Positions 47,139 to 55,668 of a stretch of 64,000 nt of DNA are shown here, piece by piece. A model generated the notes under the pieces. The model was not told where the DNA came from, did not search any database, and saw only the letters and a list, made by a program, of their open reading frames with translations. The position numbers were made by a program, and so were the translations under genes. This stretch comes from Kolteria novifilia (GTDB taxonomy: Bacteria > Planctomycetota > Planctomycetia > Kolteriales > Kolteriaceae). Where the stretch lies: NCBI GenBank assembly GCA_007748055.1, contig CP036279.1, positions 5,642,001-5,706,000 on the forward strand, written 5' to 3'. Positions within the stretch are counted from its first letter, which is position 1. Each line of letters begins with the position of its first letter.

Positions 47139-48122
47139 ATGAACGACTTCTACAAGGGCAAACGCGTCCTCGTGACCGGAGGCCTGGGGTTCATCGGCAG
47201 CACGCTCGCCCTGCGTTTGGTCGACTTGGGGGCCGACGTGCTGATCGTCGACTCGATGATCCCCGCCTACGGTGGCAATCTCTTCAACATCGAACCGGCG
47301 CGCGATCGGATTCGGGTCAACTTCTCCGATATCCGCGACGCGTACAGTCTCGACTACCTCGTTCGCGATCAGGACGTGCTCTTTAGTCTCGCCGGCCAGG
47401 TGAGCCATCTCGACAGCATGAACGACCCGATGCCCGACCTGGAGATCAACTGTCGCAGTCAGCTCTCGCTCTTGGAAGCGTGCCGCCGACGTAACCGCGA
47501 CGTGCGGATCATCTTCGCCAGCACCCGGCAGATGTACGGCCGTCCGCAATACTTGCCGGTCGATGAAGATCATCCGCTCGTGCCGATCGACGTCAACGGC
47601 ATCAACAAACTCGCGGGGGAGATGTACTACGGCCTCTACCACGAGACCTACGGCATTCGTTCGGTGCGGTTGCGACTGACCAACACCTACGGACCGCGCA
47701 TGGATCTCAGAAGTGATAGCAAGGGGTTCGCGGGGATCTTCATTCGCCGGGCTCTGCTCGGAGAGAAGATTCAGATCTTCGGCGACGGGCATCAGCGCCG
47801 CGACTTCAACCATGTCGACGACGTCGTCGACGCGATGCTCCTCGCGGGCGCCGACGAGCGGGTCTCGGGCGAGTGCTTCAACCTAGGCCATGCTCGCCCC
47901 TACCGTTTGCTGGAATTCGTCGAAACGCTGCGGCGGTACACCAACGTCGACTTCGAACTCGTCCCCTTCCCCTCCGAGCGACAGGCGATCGACATCGGCG
48001 ACTACTACGGCTCCTACGAACGCTTCCACGCCGCCACCGGCTGGGAACCGCGACACGACCTCGACGAGGGCCTCCAAGATACGATCGCGTACTTTCGGCG
48101 CTTCCCCGACGAGTACCTGTAG
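47139..48122 (+). CDS. NAD-dependent epimerase/dehydratase (nucleotide-sugar SDR)
   Basis: 327 residues. Seen: NAD motif VTGGLGFIGSTLALRL, SLAGQVSHLDSMNDP, FASTRQMYG, and LTNTYGPRMD. The usual catalytic Tyr-x-x-x-Lys is here NGINKLAGEMYYG, with Asn in place of the first Tyr, but the Lys is kept. Such substitution appears in a subgroup of nucleotide-sugar SDRs, so activity is still possible. It lies 10 bases before the aminotransferase gene. GGAAG precedes the ATG; a GTG six bases earlier is the alternative. Confidence 0.9.
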   Translation: MNDFYKGKRVLVTGGLGFIGSTLALRLVDLGADVLIVDSMIPAYGGNLFNIEPARDRIRVNFSDIRDAYSLDYLVRDQDVLFSLAGQVSHLDSMNDPMPDLEINCRSQLSLLEACRRRNRDVRIIFASTRQMYGRPQYLPVDEDHPLVPIDVNGINKLAGEMYYGLYHETYGIRSVRLRLTNTYGPRMDLRSDSKGFAGIFIRRALLGEKIQIFGDGHQRRDFNHVDDVVDAMLLAGADERVSGECFNLGHARPYRLLEFVETLRRYTNVDFELVPFPSERQAIDIGDYYGSYERFHAATGWEPRHDLDEGLQDTIAYFRRFPDEYL

Positions 48123-48132
48123 GACGACGCGG

Positions 48133-49227
48133 ATGATCCCATTCTTTGATCCGCGACCCTCCCACGAGCGGCACCGACAAGCGATCAACGGCGCCGTTTT
48201 GCGCGTTTTGGGATCAAAAACGCTGCTCTTTGGTCAGGAATTGACCCAATTCGAGTCCGAATTTGCGCAAAACGTCGGCGTTTCAAACGCAATCGGCGTC
48301 CATTCGGGGACCGATGCGCTCCAGCTCGCTCTCACGAGTCTCGACCTCGGCCCCGACGCCGAAGTGATCACCACCGCCCACACCGCGGTCGCGACCGTCG
48401 CCGCGATCCGCTTGGCCGGCGCTCTTCCCAAGTTCCTCGACATCGATCCGAGGACCTGCTTGCTCGACTTGAACCGACTTGAAGAAGCGATCACGCCCAA
48501 CACCCGCGCGATCGTCCCCGTCCACCTCTACGGCCAAGCGGTACCGATGGACGAACTACTCCAGATCGCTCGACGCCATCGTCTCGCGGTGGTCGAAGAC
48601 TGTGCCCAGGCCTTCGGCGCCCGCTGGAAGGGAACCCCCGTCGGCACGTTCGGCGATGTCGGCTGCTTCTCCTTCTACCCGACCAAGAACCTCGGAGCCC
48701 TTGGCGATGGCGGCGCCTGTGTCACCAACGACACGGTCCTCGCGGAGTCGATTCGGTCACGACGACAGTACGGACTCGACGCAACCCGCCACGCCCGTTG
48801 CGAGGGTATCAACAGTCGGCTCGACGAGCTCCAAGCGGCGGTGCTTCGCGTCAAGTTGCGGGCGTTCCCAGAGGCACTGTCCCAGCGCGAACGCCGCGCG
48901 AAGCACTACCGCGACGCACTCGCGGGAGGGCCTTGGGATCTACCACTCGAAACCGAGTTCGCCCAGCACGCCTACCACCTCTTCGTGCTCCGTTGCCACG
49001 ATCGCTCGCGGGTCATCGAGGCCCTCGACTCGGCGGGCATCGGCTGGGCGATCCACTATCCCGTCCCAATTCATCTGATGGACGCTTACCGGTCTTTTGG
49101 AGATGGCCCCGGGAGCCTTCCCGAAACCGAACGAGCCGCCAACGACGTCCTCTCTCTGCCTCTCTACGACGCGATGCCCGACGAGCATCTCAAGCGAATC
49201 ATTGAGATCCTGCGGTCCCTTGCTTGA
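48133..49227 (+). CDS. DegT/DnrJ/EryC1/StrS-family PLP aminotransferase
   Basis: 364 residues. These enzymes add an amino group to a keto nucleotide sugar. Seen: VGVSNAIGVHSGTDALQLAL, VVEDCAQAFGARW, the PLP Lys in SFYPTKNLGALGDGG, and the NSRLDELQAAVLRVKL block. Together with the epimerase it would make an amino sugar for a surface polysaccharide or glycoprotein. Start at 48133, in which ATGATCCC follows the previous stop by 10 bases. A longer frame (47890) is a shadow of the epimerase. Confidence 0.93.
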   Translation: MIPFFDPRPSHERHRQAINGAVLRVLGSKTLLFGQELTQFESEFAQNVGVSNAIGVHSGTDALQLALTSLDLGPDAEVITTAHTAVATVAAIRLAGALPKFLDIDPRTCLLDLNRLEEAITPNTRAIVPVHLYGQAVPMDELLQIARRHRLAVVEDCAQAFGARWKGTPVGTFGDVGCFSFYPTKNLGALGDGGACVTNDTVLAESIRSRRQYGLDATRHARCEGINSRLDELQAAVLRVKLRAFPEALSQRERRAKHYRDALAGGPWDLPLETEFAQHAYHLFVLRCHDRSRVIEALDSAGIGWAIHYPVPIHLMDAYRSFGDGPGSLPETERAANDVLSLPLYDAMPDEHLKRIIEILRSLA

Positions 49228-49249
49228 CGAAGATCTGTCGCCGGGGCGC

Positions 49250-49303
49250 CATGCTCACGCTTGCGTGGGCATGCTTCAAAGACTCACGCTTGCGTGGGCA
49301 TGC
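49250..49303. repeat. Short palindromic repeat pair (CATGCTCACGC/GCGTGGGCATG)
   Basis: Two copies 29 bases apart; each has arms that almost pair. A perfect version (11-bp arms, CATGCCCACGC AA GCGTGGGCATG) lies at 60164-60187. It sits between convergent genes and may act as a terminator. Confidence 0.7.
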
Positions 49304-49370
49304 TTTGCCAACGGTCGTTCGGGACCAACACCGTGACTCGGTTCCCGACGCGTCCACTCCTCGACCAACC

Positions 49371-50297
49371 TCACCGAAACAATACTTGCCGGTAGTAACG
49401 AATCGTCCTTCGGATCCCGTCCGCGAGGGACGTGAACCTAAAGTCGGGAAACCGCTCGCGAAAGAGCTCGTCGTCGAGGATCTTGGTCGGAGCACCGTCG
49501 GGATAGCCAAGGTCGTGGCTCAACTCGACCCCGCCCCCAAGTTCCTCCACGATCAACCGCGCGATGACGTTGATCGAGTGCCCCTGGCGTTGGGCGATGT
49601 TGACCGGATCGATCTGGTCATCGCGATCCCACGAGGTCAGGAGGATCTTCGCGATGTCACCCACGTAGCACCACTCGCGCACCGGCCGACCGGATCCCCA
49701 GATCGTGAAGCGCCGCTCCCCTCGACGTCGCGTCTTTAGCATCCGAATGATCATGCCGTTGAGGGCGTGGACGCGGGTCGGATCGATGTCATCCCCCGGA
49801 CCGTAGGCGTTGGGAACGAGCCAGTTGACGCTGCGGACGCCGTACTGGTCGCGGTAGCACGCGGCCAGCGCGTAGAGAAGCCGACGCGTCGGCGCGAAGG
49901 GAAGGACCGAATCGTGGACGGGCCCGTCGCGCCAGTCGGGCTCTCGCTGAAGAGCGGCGTCGCCGGGGTAGGCACTGTTGGAGACCGGCTGGACGATCGT
50001 CGTTTGGGGGCAGACCGCCCCGACCGCCTCGTAGAGGTTCACGAGCAGCCGGGCGTTGGTCGTCAGCATCGCCGCGGGCCGCCGGGCGGCATCGACAACG
50101 CCCCCCATGTCGGCGGCGCAGTTGACAATCACCTCGGGGCGAACCTGGTCGAGAAGTCGGGAACACCCATCGGCGTTGGCGAGATCGTGACCGAGTCGAC
50201 GGGAGGCGAGCGAAAGTTCGCAGCCCAAACGCCTCGCGTGTCGCACCACGTGGCGTCCCAGGAAGCCGGTCGCTCCAAGCACGAGCACGCGAACCAT
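49371..50297 (-). CDS. NAD-dependent epimerase (GDP-fucose synthase-like SDR)
   Basis: 308 residues. Seen: VLVLGATGFLGRHVVRHARR, VNCAADMGGV, VSNSAYPGDA, and YGPGDDIDPTRVHALNGMII then WGSGRPVREWCYVGDIAK (like the Fcl family). The family's Tyr-x-x-x-Lys is not plain: FAPTRRLLYALAACY has Phe-x-x-x-Arg or Tyr-x-x-x-Ala. It may thus have a changed mechanism or a structural role. It is convergent with the aminotransferase. Substrate unknown. Confidence 0.88.
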   Translation of the reverse strand: MVRVLVLGATGFLGRHVVRHARRLGCELSLASRRLGHDLANADGCSRLLDQVRPEVIVNCAADMGGVVDAARRPAAMLTTNARLLVNLYEAVGAVCPQTTIVQPVSNSAYPGDAALQREPDWRDGPVHDSVLPFAPTRRLLYALAACYRDQYGVRSVNWLVPNAYGPGDDIDPTRVHALNGMIIRMLKTRRRGERRFTIWGSGRPVREWCYVGDIAKILLTSWDRDDQIDPVNIAQRQGHSINVIARLIVEELGGGVELSHDLGYPDGAPTKILDDELFRERFPDFRFTSLADGIRRTIRYYRQVLFR

Positions 50298-50310
50298 GAC
50301 GCCTCACCGA

Positions 50311-50975
50311 GTCTAGAAAACCCCTCCGGGGTTTTGGCAATTCGCGGGATCTCCCCACCCAGGGTGCGCTACGCGACCCTGGGCTTCATTAATCAATGCC
50401 TTCGGCATAGGGTCACAAATCCCACGACGCTGTTCGAACAACAATGCCAGATTCCCACGACGTGGTTCGAACAACAGAGTCTAGAAAACCCCTCCGGGGT
50501 TTTGGCGATTCGCGGGATCTCCCCACCCAGGGTGCGCTGCGCGACCCTGCGTTTCATTAATCAATGCCTTCGGCATAGGGACATAAATCCCACGACGTTG
50601 TTCGAACAACAATGCCAGATTCCCACGACGTGGTTCGAACAACAGAGTCTAGAAAACCCCTCCGGGGTTTTGGCAATTCGCGGGATCTCCCCACCCAGGG
50701 TGCGCTACGCGACCCTGGGCTTCATTAATCAATGCCTTCGGCATAGGGACACAAATCCCGCGACGTGGTTCGAACAACAGAGCCAGATTCCCACAACGTG
50801 GTTCGAACAACAGAGCCAGATTCCCGCGACGTGGTTCGAACAACAGAGTCTAGAAAACCCCTCCGGGGTTTTGGCGATTCGCGGGATCTCCCCACCCAGG
50901 GTGCGCTACGCGACCCTGGGCTTCATTAGTCAATGCCTTCGGCATAGGGACCGTCCGACAGCACATGCCAAACGG
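50311..50975 (+). repeat. 168-bp tandem repeat, four units
   Basis: Units begin GTCTAGAAAACCCC at 50311, 50479, 50647 and 50848. Units 1 and 2 are 168 bp; unit 3 is 201 bp because a 33-bp subunit (CAGATTCCCACAACGTGG then TTCGAACAACAGAGC) is present once more; unit 4 is shortened. Each unit has hairpins AAAACCCC TCC GGGGTTTT, CCCAGGGT...ACCCTGGG and ATGCC TTC GGCAT. No gene is supported. Confidence 0.95.
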
Positions 50976-51017
50976 CGACGACGCTCGCCGTCGGAACAAC
51001 AACGTCATTCATTTCCA

Positions 51018-51298
51018 GTCGACAACGCTGTTCATATTCCGAACGACAACGCTGTTCCCATTCCGAACGACAACGCTCTTCACATTCCGAACGGCAACGC
51101 TGGCTCATTCCGAACGACGACGCTGTTCACATTCCAAACGACAACGCTGTTCCCATTCCAAACGACAGCGCTGGCTCATTCCAAACGACAACGCTCTTCA
51201 CATTCCGAACGACGACGCTGTTCATATTCCAAACGACGACGCTGTCATATTCCGAACGGCAACGCTGGCTCATTCCGAACGGCAACGCCGTTCTCTGA
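51018..51298 (+). repeat. 23-24-bp tandem repeat, about 12 units
   Basis: Units like CCGAACGACAACGCTGTTC plus ACATT, mostly 24 bp, with several 23-bp units (CCGAACGGCAACGCTGGCTC). They follow the 168-bp array. The repeat spells an open frame but varies in length by one base, so it is not coding. There are no spacers. Confidence 0.92.
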
Positions 51299-51301
51299 TG
51301 A

Positions 51302-51372
51302 AGCCCAGGGTCGCGCTTCGCGCACCCTGGGTGTCAAACCGATCGAAACACCAACCCCGCAGGGGTTGTCTA
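51302..51372. repeat. CCCAGGGT/ACCCTGGG hairpin with a CCCCGCAGGGG hairpin
   Basis: GCCCAGGGTCGCGCTTC then GCGCACCCTGGGTG forms a long stem, followed by AACCCCGCAGGGGTT at 51353-51367. The first is an inverted relation of the CCCAGGGT hairpin in the 168-bp array. It lies just beyond the stop of the phosphoesterase gene (51425, minus strand). Confidence 0.75.
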
Positions 51373-51424
51373 ATCGTCGGCAATCGCCCTGGCTCGAGAC
51401 CCACTCCACCAACGAAAGGCGCCC

Positions 51425-52420
51425 CTACGTCGCCAGGGCCTTCATGCGTTCCTCTGTTCGGGCGACGATCTGGGAGACCGCGTCGTCGAGCGAAAGGGCG
51501 ACGGTGGCGCCGGCGGCGGGACGGTGGCCGCCTCCGCCGAAGGTCTCGGCCAACTTGCTGCAGTCGAGCTCTCCCCGAGTCCGGAAACTCACCTTGGTAC
51601 CGCCCCCCTGCTGTTCGATGAAGAGCAGCCCCGTCTCCACCCCCTTGATGCTCATCAGGTAATCGATGAAATCCTCGGTGTCCATCGGATGCGCGCAGAC
51701 CTCGGTAATATCGCTTTGCCGCACCAAACCGACGGCAAGACGACCCTCGAGCTCGACCCGGAGCGAGGCGATCATCCGGCTGAGGAGCCGAAAACGTTCG
51801 ATGCGGTTGCTACTGTAAAGCTCCCGATGGATCACGTGCGGCTCGGCGCCGTGCTCGACTAGGCTTCCCAACGCGCGAAAGACCTCGGGAGAGGTCGTCG
51901 GATGACGCATCCAACCCGTGTCGGTCGAAATGGCGACGAAGAGCGCCTGGGCCGACTGAGGCGTGAACTCGGCATGGAGGTGCTCGAAGGCATCGTAGAT
52001 GAGCATTCCGCAAGCTGGAGCGGAGACGTCGACCAGCCGGAGCGCCTCGAGATCCTCGTCTTGGGAGCGATGATGGTCGATCACCACTTTGTCGGCCTCG
52101 AGCTGGCGGATGTAGGTTCCAAGCCCGGCCAACTGCGACCAGGTGCCGGTGTCGAGGACGATGAAGAGATCGGGATCCATCGGCGGCGTGCCGACCCCGT
52201 CGACTTGCGAGTCGACGCGCGAGCCATCCGGATCGAGAAACCGGTAGCGGTCGGGCGTCGGGCTCGGGTTGTAGATCGCGACCTCCTTGCCGCGCTGGAC
52301 AAGCAGATCCGCAAGGGCCAGTTCCGAGCCGAGCGAGTCGCCGTCGGGGCGAACGTGACAGGTCAGTAGTACCCGCTCCGCCTTCTCGATGAGCCGATCA
52401 AGTTCGCGCCAATTCAACAT
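51425..52420 (-). CDS. DHH-family phosphoesterase (NrnA-like oligoribonuclease/pAp phosphatase)
   Basis: 331 residues. Seen: VLLTCHVRPDGDSLGSELAL (first metal motif), FIVLDTG, VIDHHRSQD (the DHH motif), FVAISTDTGWMRHP and the DHHA1 end ETFGGGGHRPAAGATV. NrnA-type proteins degrade short RNA oligomers and dephosphorylate pAp in the cytoplasm. The start at 52420 is preferred over 52489, as homology begins there, although the ribosome-binding site (GGTG) is weak. Confidence 0.92.
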   Translation of the reverse strand: MLNWRELDRLIEKAERVLLTCHVRPDGDSLGSELALADLLVQRGKEVAIYNPSPTPDRYRFLDPDGSRVDSQVDGVGTPPMDPDLFIVLDTGTWSQLAGLGTYIRQLEADKVVIDHHRSQDEDLEALRLVDVSAPACGMLIYDAFEHLHAEFTPQSAQALFVAISTDTGWMRHPTTSPEVFRALGSLVEHGAEPHVIHRELYSSNRIERFRLLSRMIASLRVELEGRLAVGLVRQSDITEVCAHPMDTEDFIDYLMSIKGVETGLLFIEQQGGGTKVSFRTRGELDCSKLAETFGGGGHRPAAGATVALSLDDAVSQIVARTEERMKALAT

Positions 52421-52911
52421 GGTCACAACACCACCTATCGTGGACCCTCGGTCAATCGTCGAGCCACCTCGTCCCGAAATCACGCCCACTTGAAGAGGAT
52501 AAATTCCCTACGAGAGAGGTTGCCCTTTGAGAGGGCGGGCAGCAAGCGGCGCCGTATTATAGAGGGGATGGAGCGTCCGTCGAGCCGGGCCGCCGGGTCT
52601 GGCCAGGGTGTGAGGTTGTGTGTCTGTTCACTAGCGGGTAACCCCGGTTGCTTCAATCGGGGCCGACGTAGTCGGCAGGAGATCTCGGGAAGATCCTCCG
52701 TTTGATCGTCGCCGCTGCGCCCGTTGTCCAACCTCCGCCCAAGACCTCTTGCGGCGACCCACGCCCGTCAGGAGCGGGGTGGTCCTGACTCCGCCCCGGT
52801 AGCACAGCAACCGGGGGTACCCAATTCAGAATCTGTGGGGTCCAGGAACGTTGGCGCCTCGATATGGGGCATGACACTGGGCCACGTGCTGTCCTTGGAG
52901 AAGGATTCTTC
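52421..52911. other. Intergenic stretch with dispersed repeat, copy 2
   Basis: 491 bases between divergent genes. The part at 52729-52823 is the second copy of the repeat at 15147-15210 with about 30 extra internal bases (including ACGCCCGTCAGGAGCGGGGT, which forms a hairpin). It ends near the mtaB start. No gene is seen. Confidence 0.65.
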
Positions 52912-54315
52912 GTGAGCGAAACATTCACCATCCCCGCCGGAGAACTCGTCCAGATCTCCCTGCCCGGCAGCGACGCGACTCCCCCCGAGGAGCGGCCAAT
53001 GCCGACCGAGCCGACCGGCCCCGTGTCGGGGTCGTTTCGCCTCGCCACCCTGGGATGCAAAGTCAACCAGTACGAGACCGAGTACGTCCGGGCATTGCTG
53101 CTCGAGAACGGCTATCGCGAGGCGGCCAAGGAAGAAGCCGCCAACATCGCCGTGATCAACACCTGCACCGTCACCGCCGAGAGCGATCGCAAGTCGCGCC
53201 AACTCGTCCGGCAATTCGCCCGCCGAAACCCCGAAGCCAAGATCGTCGTCATGGGCTGCTACGCGGCCAACGATCCCGAACGCCTGCGCCGCATGCCGGG
53301 CGTGGCCGCGGTCATCACCGACAAGAAGGATCTCGGCCACTCGCTACGTCCGTTCGGCGTCACCAAACAGGTCAAGGGCATCCGCCGCTTCGTCGGTCGG
53401 CATCGCGCGTTCGTGAAGGTCGCTGACGGCTGCCTACTCGATTGCACCTTCTGCATCATCCCCAAGGTTCGCCCCGGCTTCCTCAGTCGATCGGCCGACG
53501 ACATCGTGGAGGAGGTTCGCGGGCTCATCGATGCCGGCTACCGCGAGATCGTCCTCGCGGGGATTCATCTCGGGCACTACGGGATCGATCTGAGCCAGGG
53601 ACAGAAACGCGACCAGTGGTGTCGGCTCTGGCATCTGCTCGAGCGACTCGCCAATCTCGACGGCGAGTTCCGCTTGCGCCTCTCGAGCCTCGAAGCGACC
53701 GAGGTCACCGACGACTTCACCCGCGTGCTTGCCGACTATTCCGACCGGATCTGTCCGCACCTGCATCTCTCCATGCAAAGCGGCTCCAACGGCGTCCTCA
53801 AACGCATGAAGCGGCGCTACCGCATCGAACGGTTTCTCGATCGCTGCGACTTGCTCCGCGATCGTCTCGACGAACCCGCTTTTTCAACCGACGTGATCGT
53901 CGGCTTTCCCGGGGAAACGGAGGAGGAGTTCGAGGAGACAATTACCGCCTGCCGTTCGGCCGGGTTCGTCAAGATGCATCTTTTCCCCTTCAGCGCTCGC
54001 GAGGGGACGGTTGCCGCGTCGATGACCGACATGATCCCGAAGGATCGCATCAACGCTCGCCGTCAACGTCTGGCCGAGGTGGAGGAAGAGCTCAAGGTCG
54101 ACTATTGCAAGCGACTGGAAGGCCGCCAACTCGAGATGCTGATCGAGCAGCCCGACGAGCACGAGCCAGGGATGATGCGCGGCACGGCATGTCGTTACGT
54201 TCCCTTGCGGCTCGCGACGATCCCCGAGTTGTCGGGCGAACTGGTTCCCGTGCGGGCGCTCAAGCTTCGCGACGGCGCGATGGATACCGATCCGATCGTC
54301 GACGAGTCCACGTAG
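52912..54315 (+). CDS. mtaB: tRNA (ms2t6A37) methylthiotransferase MtaB
   Basis: 467 residues. Radical-SAM methylthiotransferase that adds a methylthio group to t6A37 of tRNAs. The N-terminal UPF0004 domain has the three iron-sulfur Cys in ATLGCKVNQYE, INTCTVTAESD and VMGCYAAND. The radical-SAM motif is DGCLLDCTFCIIP. VIVGFPGETEEEF follows, and the last about 60 residues look like a TRAM RNA-binding domain. GTG at 52912 is preceded by GAGAAGGA. The extra N-terminal 40 residues (Pro-rich) precede the core. MtaB, rather than MiaB, is chosen from the LGCKVNQYE form. Confidence 0.93.
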   Translation: MSETFTIPAGELVQISLPGSDATPPEERPMPTEPTGPVSGSFRLATLGCKVNQYETEYVRALLLENGYREAAKEEAANIAVINTCTVTAESDRKSRQLVRQFARRNPEAKIVVMGCYAANDPERLRRMPGVAAVITDKKDLGHSLRPFGVTKQVKGIRRFVGRHRAFVKVADGCLLDCTFCIIPKVRPGFLSRSADDIVEEVRGLIDAGYREIVLAGIHLGHYGIDLSQGQKRDQWCRLWHLLERLANLDGEFRLRLSSLEATEVTDDFTRVLADYSDRICPHLHLSMQSGSNGVLKRMKRRYRIERFLDRCDLLRDRLDEPAFSTDVIVGFPGETEEEFEETITACRSAGFVKMHLFPFSAREGTVAASMTDMIPKDRINARRQRLAEVEEELKVDYCKRLEGRQLEMLIEQPDEHEPGMMRGTACRYVPLRLATIPELSGELVPVRALKLRDGAMDTDPIVDEST

Positions 54316-54325
54316 CGAAGCTTCG

Positions 54326-54477
54326 TTCCCCTCTCCCGATGGGAGAGCAAGCCTCTTGTCCCCTCTCCCGATGGGAGAGGGGTTAGGGGTGAGGGGGTTC
54401 TCTTCCAACGAACCGCTTCGTTGCACAACACATTTCGTCCCCTCACCCAGCTTACTGCGTTCGCCGACCTCTCCCGA
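54326..54477 (-). repeat. Bipartite palindromic repeat, single copy
   Basis: CCTCTCCCGATGGGAGAG, AAGCCTCTTG, a second CCTCTCCCGATGGGAGAGG, then TTAGGGGTGAGGGGG, CCCCTCACCCAGCT and CGCCGACCTCTCCCGAGCC. The AAGCCTCTTG linker is the reverse complement of that in the 40.8-kb array, with one 33-bp-like unit. It lies directly after mtaB. Confidence 0.85.
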
Positions 54478-54573
54478 GCCAAGCCCACCAGGGTAGCTTG
54501 GCGCTCCTGGCTTGGAGAGGCTAGGAAAGGCTGACGCCTAGAGCTCGATGGACCAGTAGATTCACCTGCGGTG

Positions 54574-55509
54574 TCACGCCTCTTCAATCAATCGCTGGCG
54601 TTTCATCTCTTGGTCGGTCAGTTCACGGTCGCATTGGTTCAATCGCTGCCGGCATTCGTCGAGCAATTCGCGAACGCCCCGCACCGCGTCCTCGCACGAA
54701 CTGGCGGCATTGCTGATCTCGCTCTGCACCATCCAGTCAGCGATCAATCCGTCGAAGAAATAGTCCGAGAACTGGAGCAGGCCGCTGAACTCGATCGAGA
54801 TTTGTAGGCTGTGATCGGTGTGGGCGAGTTCCCGACGAAAGCGTCGCAGATGCAGTTGAGCGGTGCGGACATGATCGCGGGCCTGATCGAGATGCGAGTG
54901 CTTGGCCATCGTCGCCAGCATGCCGCCGCCGAGCATGTCGAAGTGGCCCCAGCCGCGAGCCGAGTCGAGCGACTCTCGCACCTGCTCGAGCGATTGGAGC
55001 GCCACCCGGCCGGCTTGCGCGGCCTCGACGAGTTCCTGCTTCTTGGCTTCGAGTTCTTCCGATCGCTGGCCGATTGCCTCAAGGCGGTTGGCGGCCCCGT
55101 TCGCGTTGTCGAGCGTGGCGGCCTTGGCCGCGAGGGCCGCGTCGTACTCCTCGTCGGCTCCGTCGAAGGACTCGAGCTCCGACTCGTAGCGGGCCCGGTC
55201 GGCTTCGGATTCCTTGATCGCCTCGAGGGCCTCTTCGTGCTTGATTTTCGCGGCGACGTATTCGCGGCGTTCCTTCTCGAGTTGCTCGTCACGGGTGCCG
55301 GCGAGGTACTGGAAGAGGGAGGTGAGGGTCATGCCCTCGAGAATCTCGACATCCTCCTTCTCGTCATCGAGTTCTACTCGCAACTCGTCGCAGCGTTCCC
55401 GTTGTTCGCGAATGTCCTCGCGAGCGCACGCCAACAGATCGACGAGACGCAGCTTGGCGAGCCGGCGTTCCTTCGCCTTGACTAGCTGCTCGTTGATCTC
55501 CTCTAGCAT
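54574..55509 (-). CDS. Long coiled-coil protein
   Basis: 311 residues of unknown function. Residues 1-180 are almost entirely charged coiled coil (AKLRLVDLLACAREDIREQ, then DELRVELDDEKEDVEIL). A conserved-looking middle block, SARGWGHFDMLGGGMLATMA, then KHSHLDQARDHV, sits between helices; I recall such a block in poorly characterised bacterial proteins but give no family name. The C-terminus is again helical. No export signal or membrane helix. GGAGGAATCG precedes the ATG at 55509, which excludes the longer 55602 frame. Confidence 0.88.
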   Translation of the reverse strand: MLEEINEQLVKAKERRLAKLRLVDLLACAREDIREQRERCDELRVELDDEKEDVEILEGMTLTSLFQYLAGTRDEQLEKERREYVAAKIKHEEALEAIKESEADRARYESELESFDGADEEYDAALAAKAATLDNANGAANRLEAIGQRSEELEAKKQELVEAAQAGRVALQSLEQVRESLDSARGWGHFDMLGGGMLATMAKHSHLDQARDHVRTAQLHLRRFRRELAHTDHSLQISIEFSGLLQFSDYFFDGLIADWMVQSEISNAASSCEDAVRGVRELLDECRQRLNQCDRELTDQEMKRQRLIEEA

Positions 55510-55668
55510 CGATTCCTCCAAGACGGACGGTCGCCCGAACGGTTCTCCACACGATGTTGTTCGCGGCAAGGGGAAGAAGATTGGGTCAAACGATCGTACC
55601 ACGAACCGGGGCCGCCGGGGTGACGATCCGGACGGCCCGCTTGTCGAGGTCGTTGACGTGACGGGTCC

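Noticed and set aside
51018-51298. CRISPR array at the 24-bp repeats
   Set aside because: No spacers; the unit is too short and varies by one base.
49767-51662. A 631-codon plus-strand open frame
   Set aside because: It runs antisense to the epimerase and the phosphoesterase and through two repeat arrays; no family pattern.
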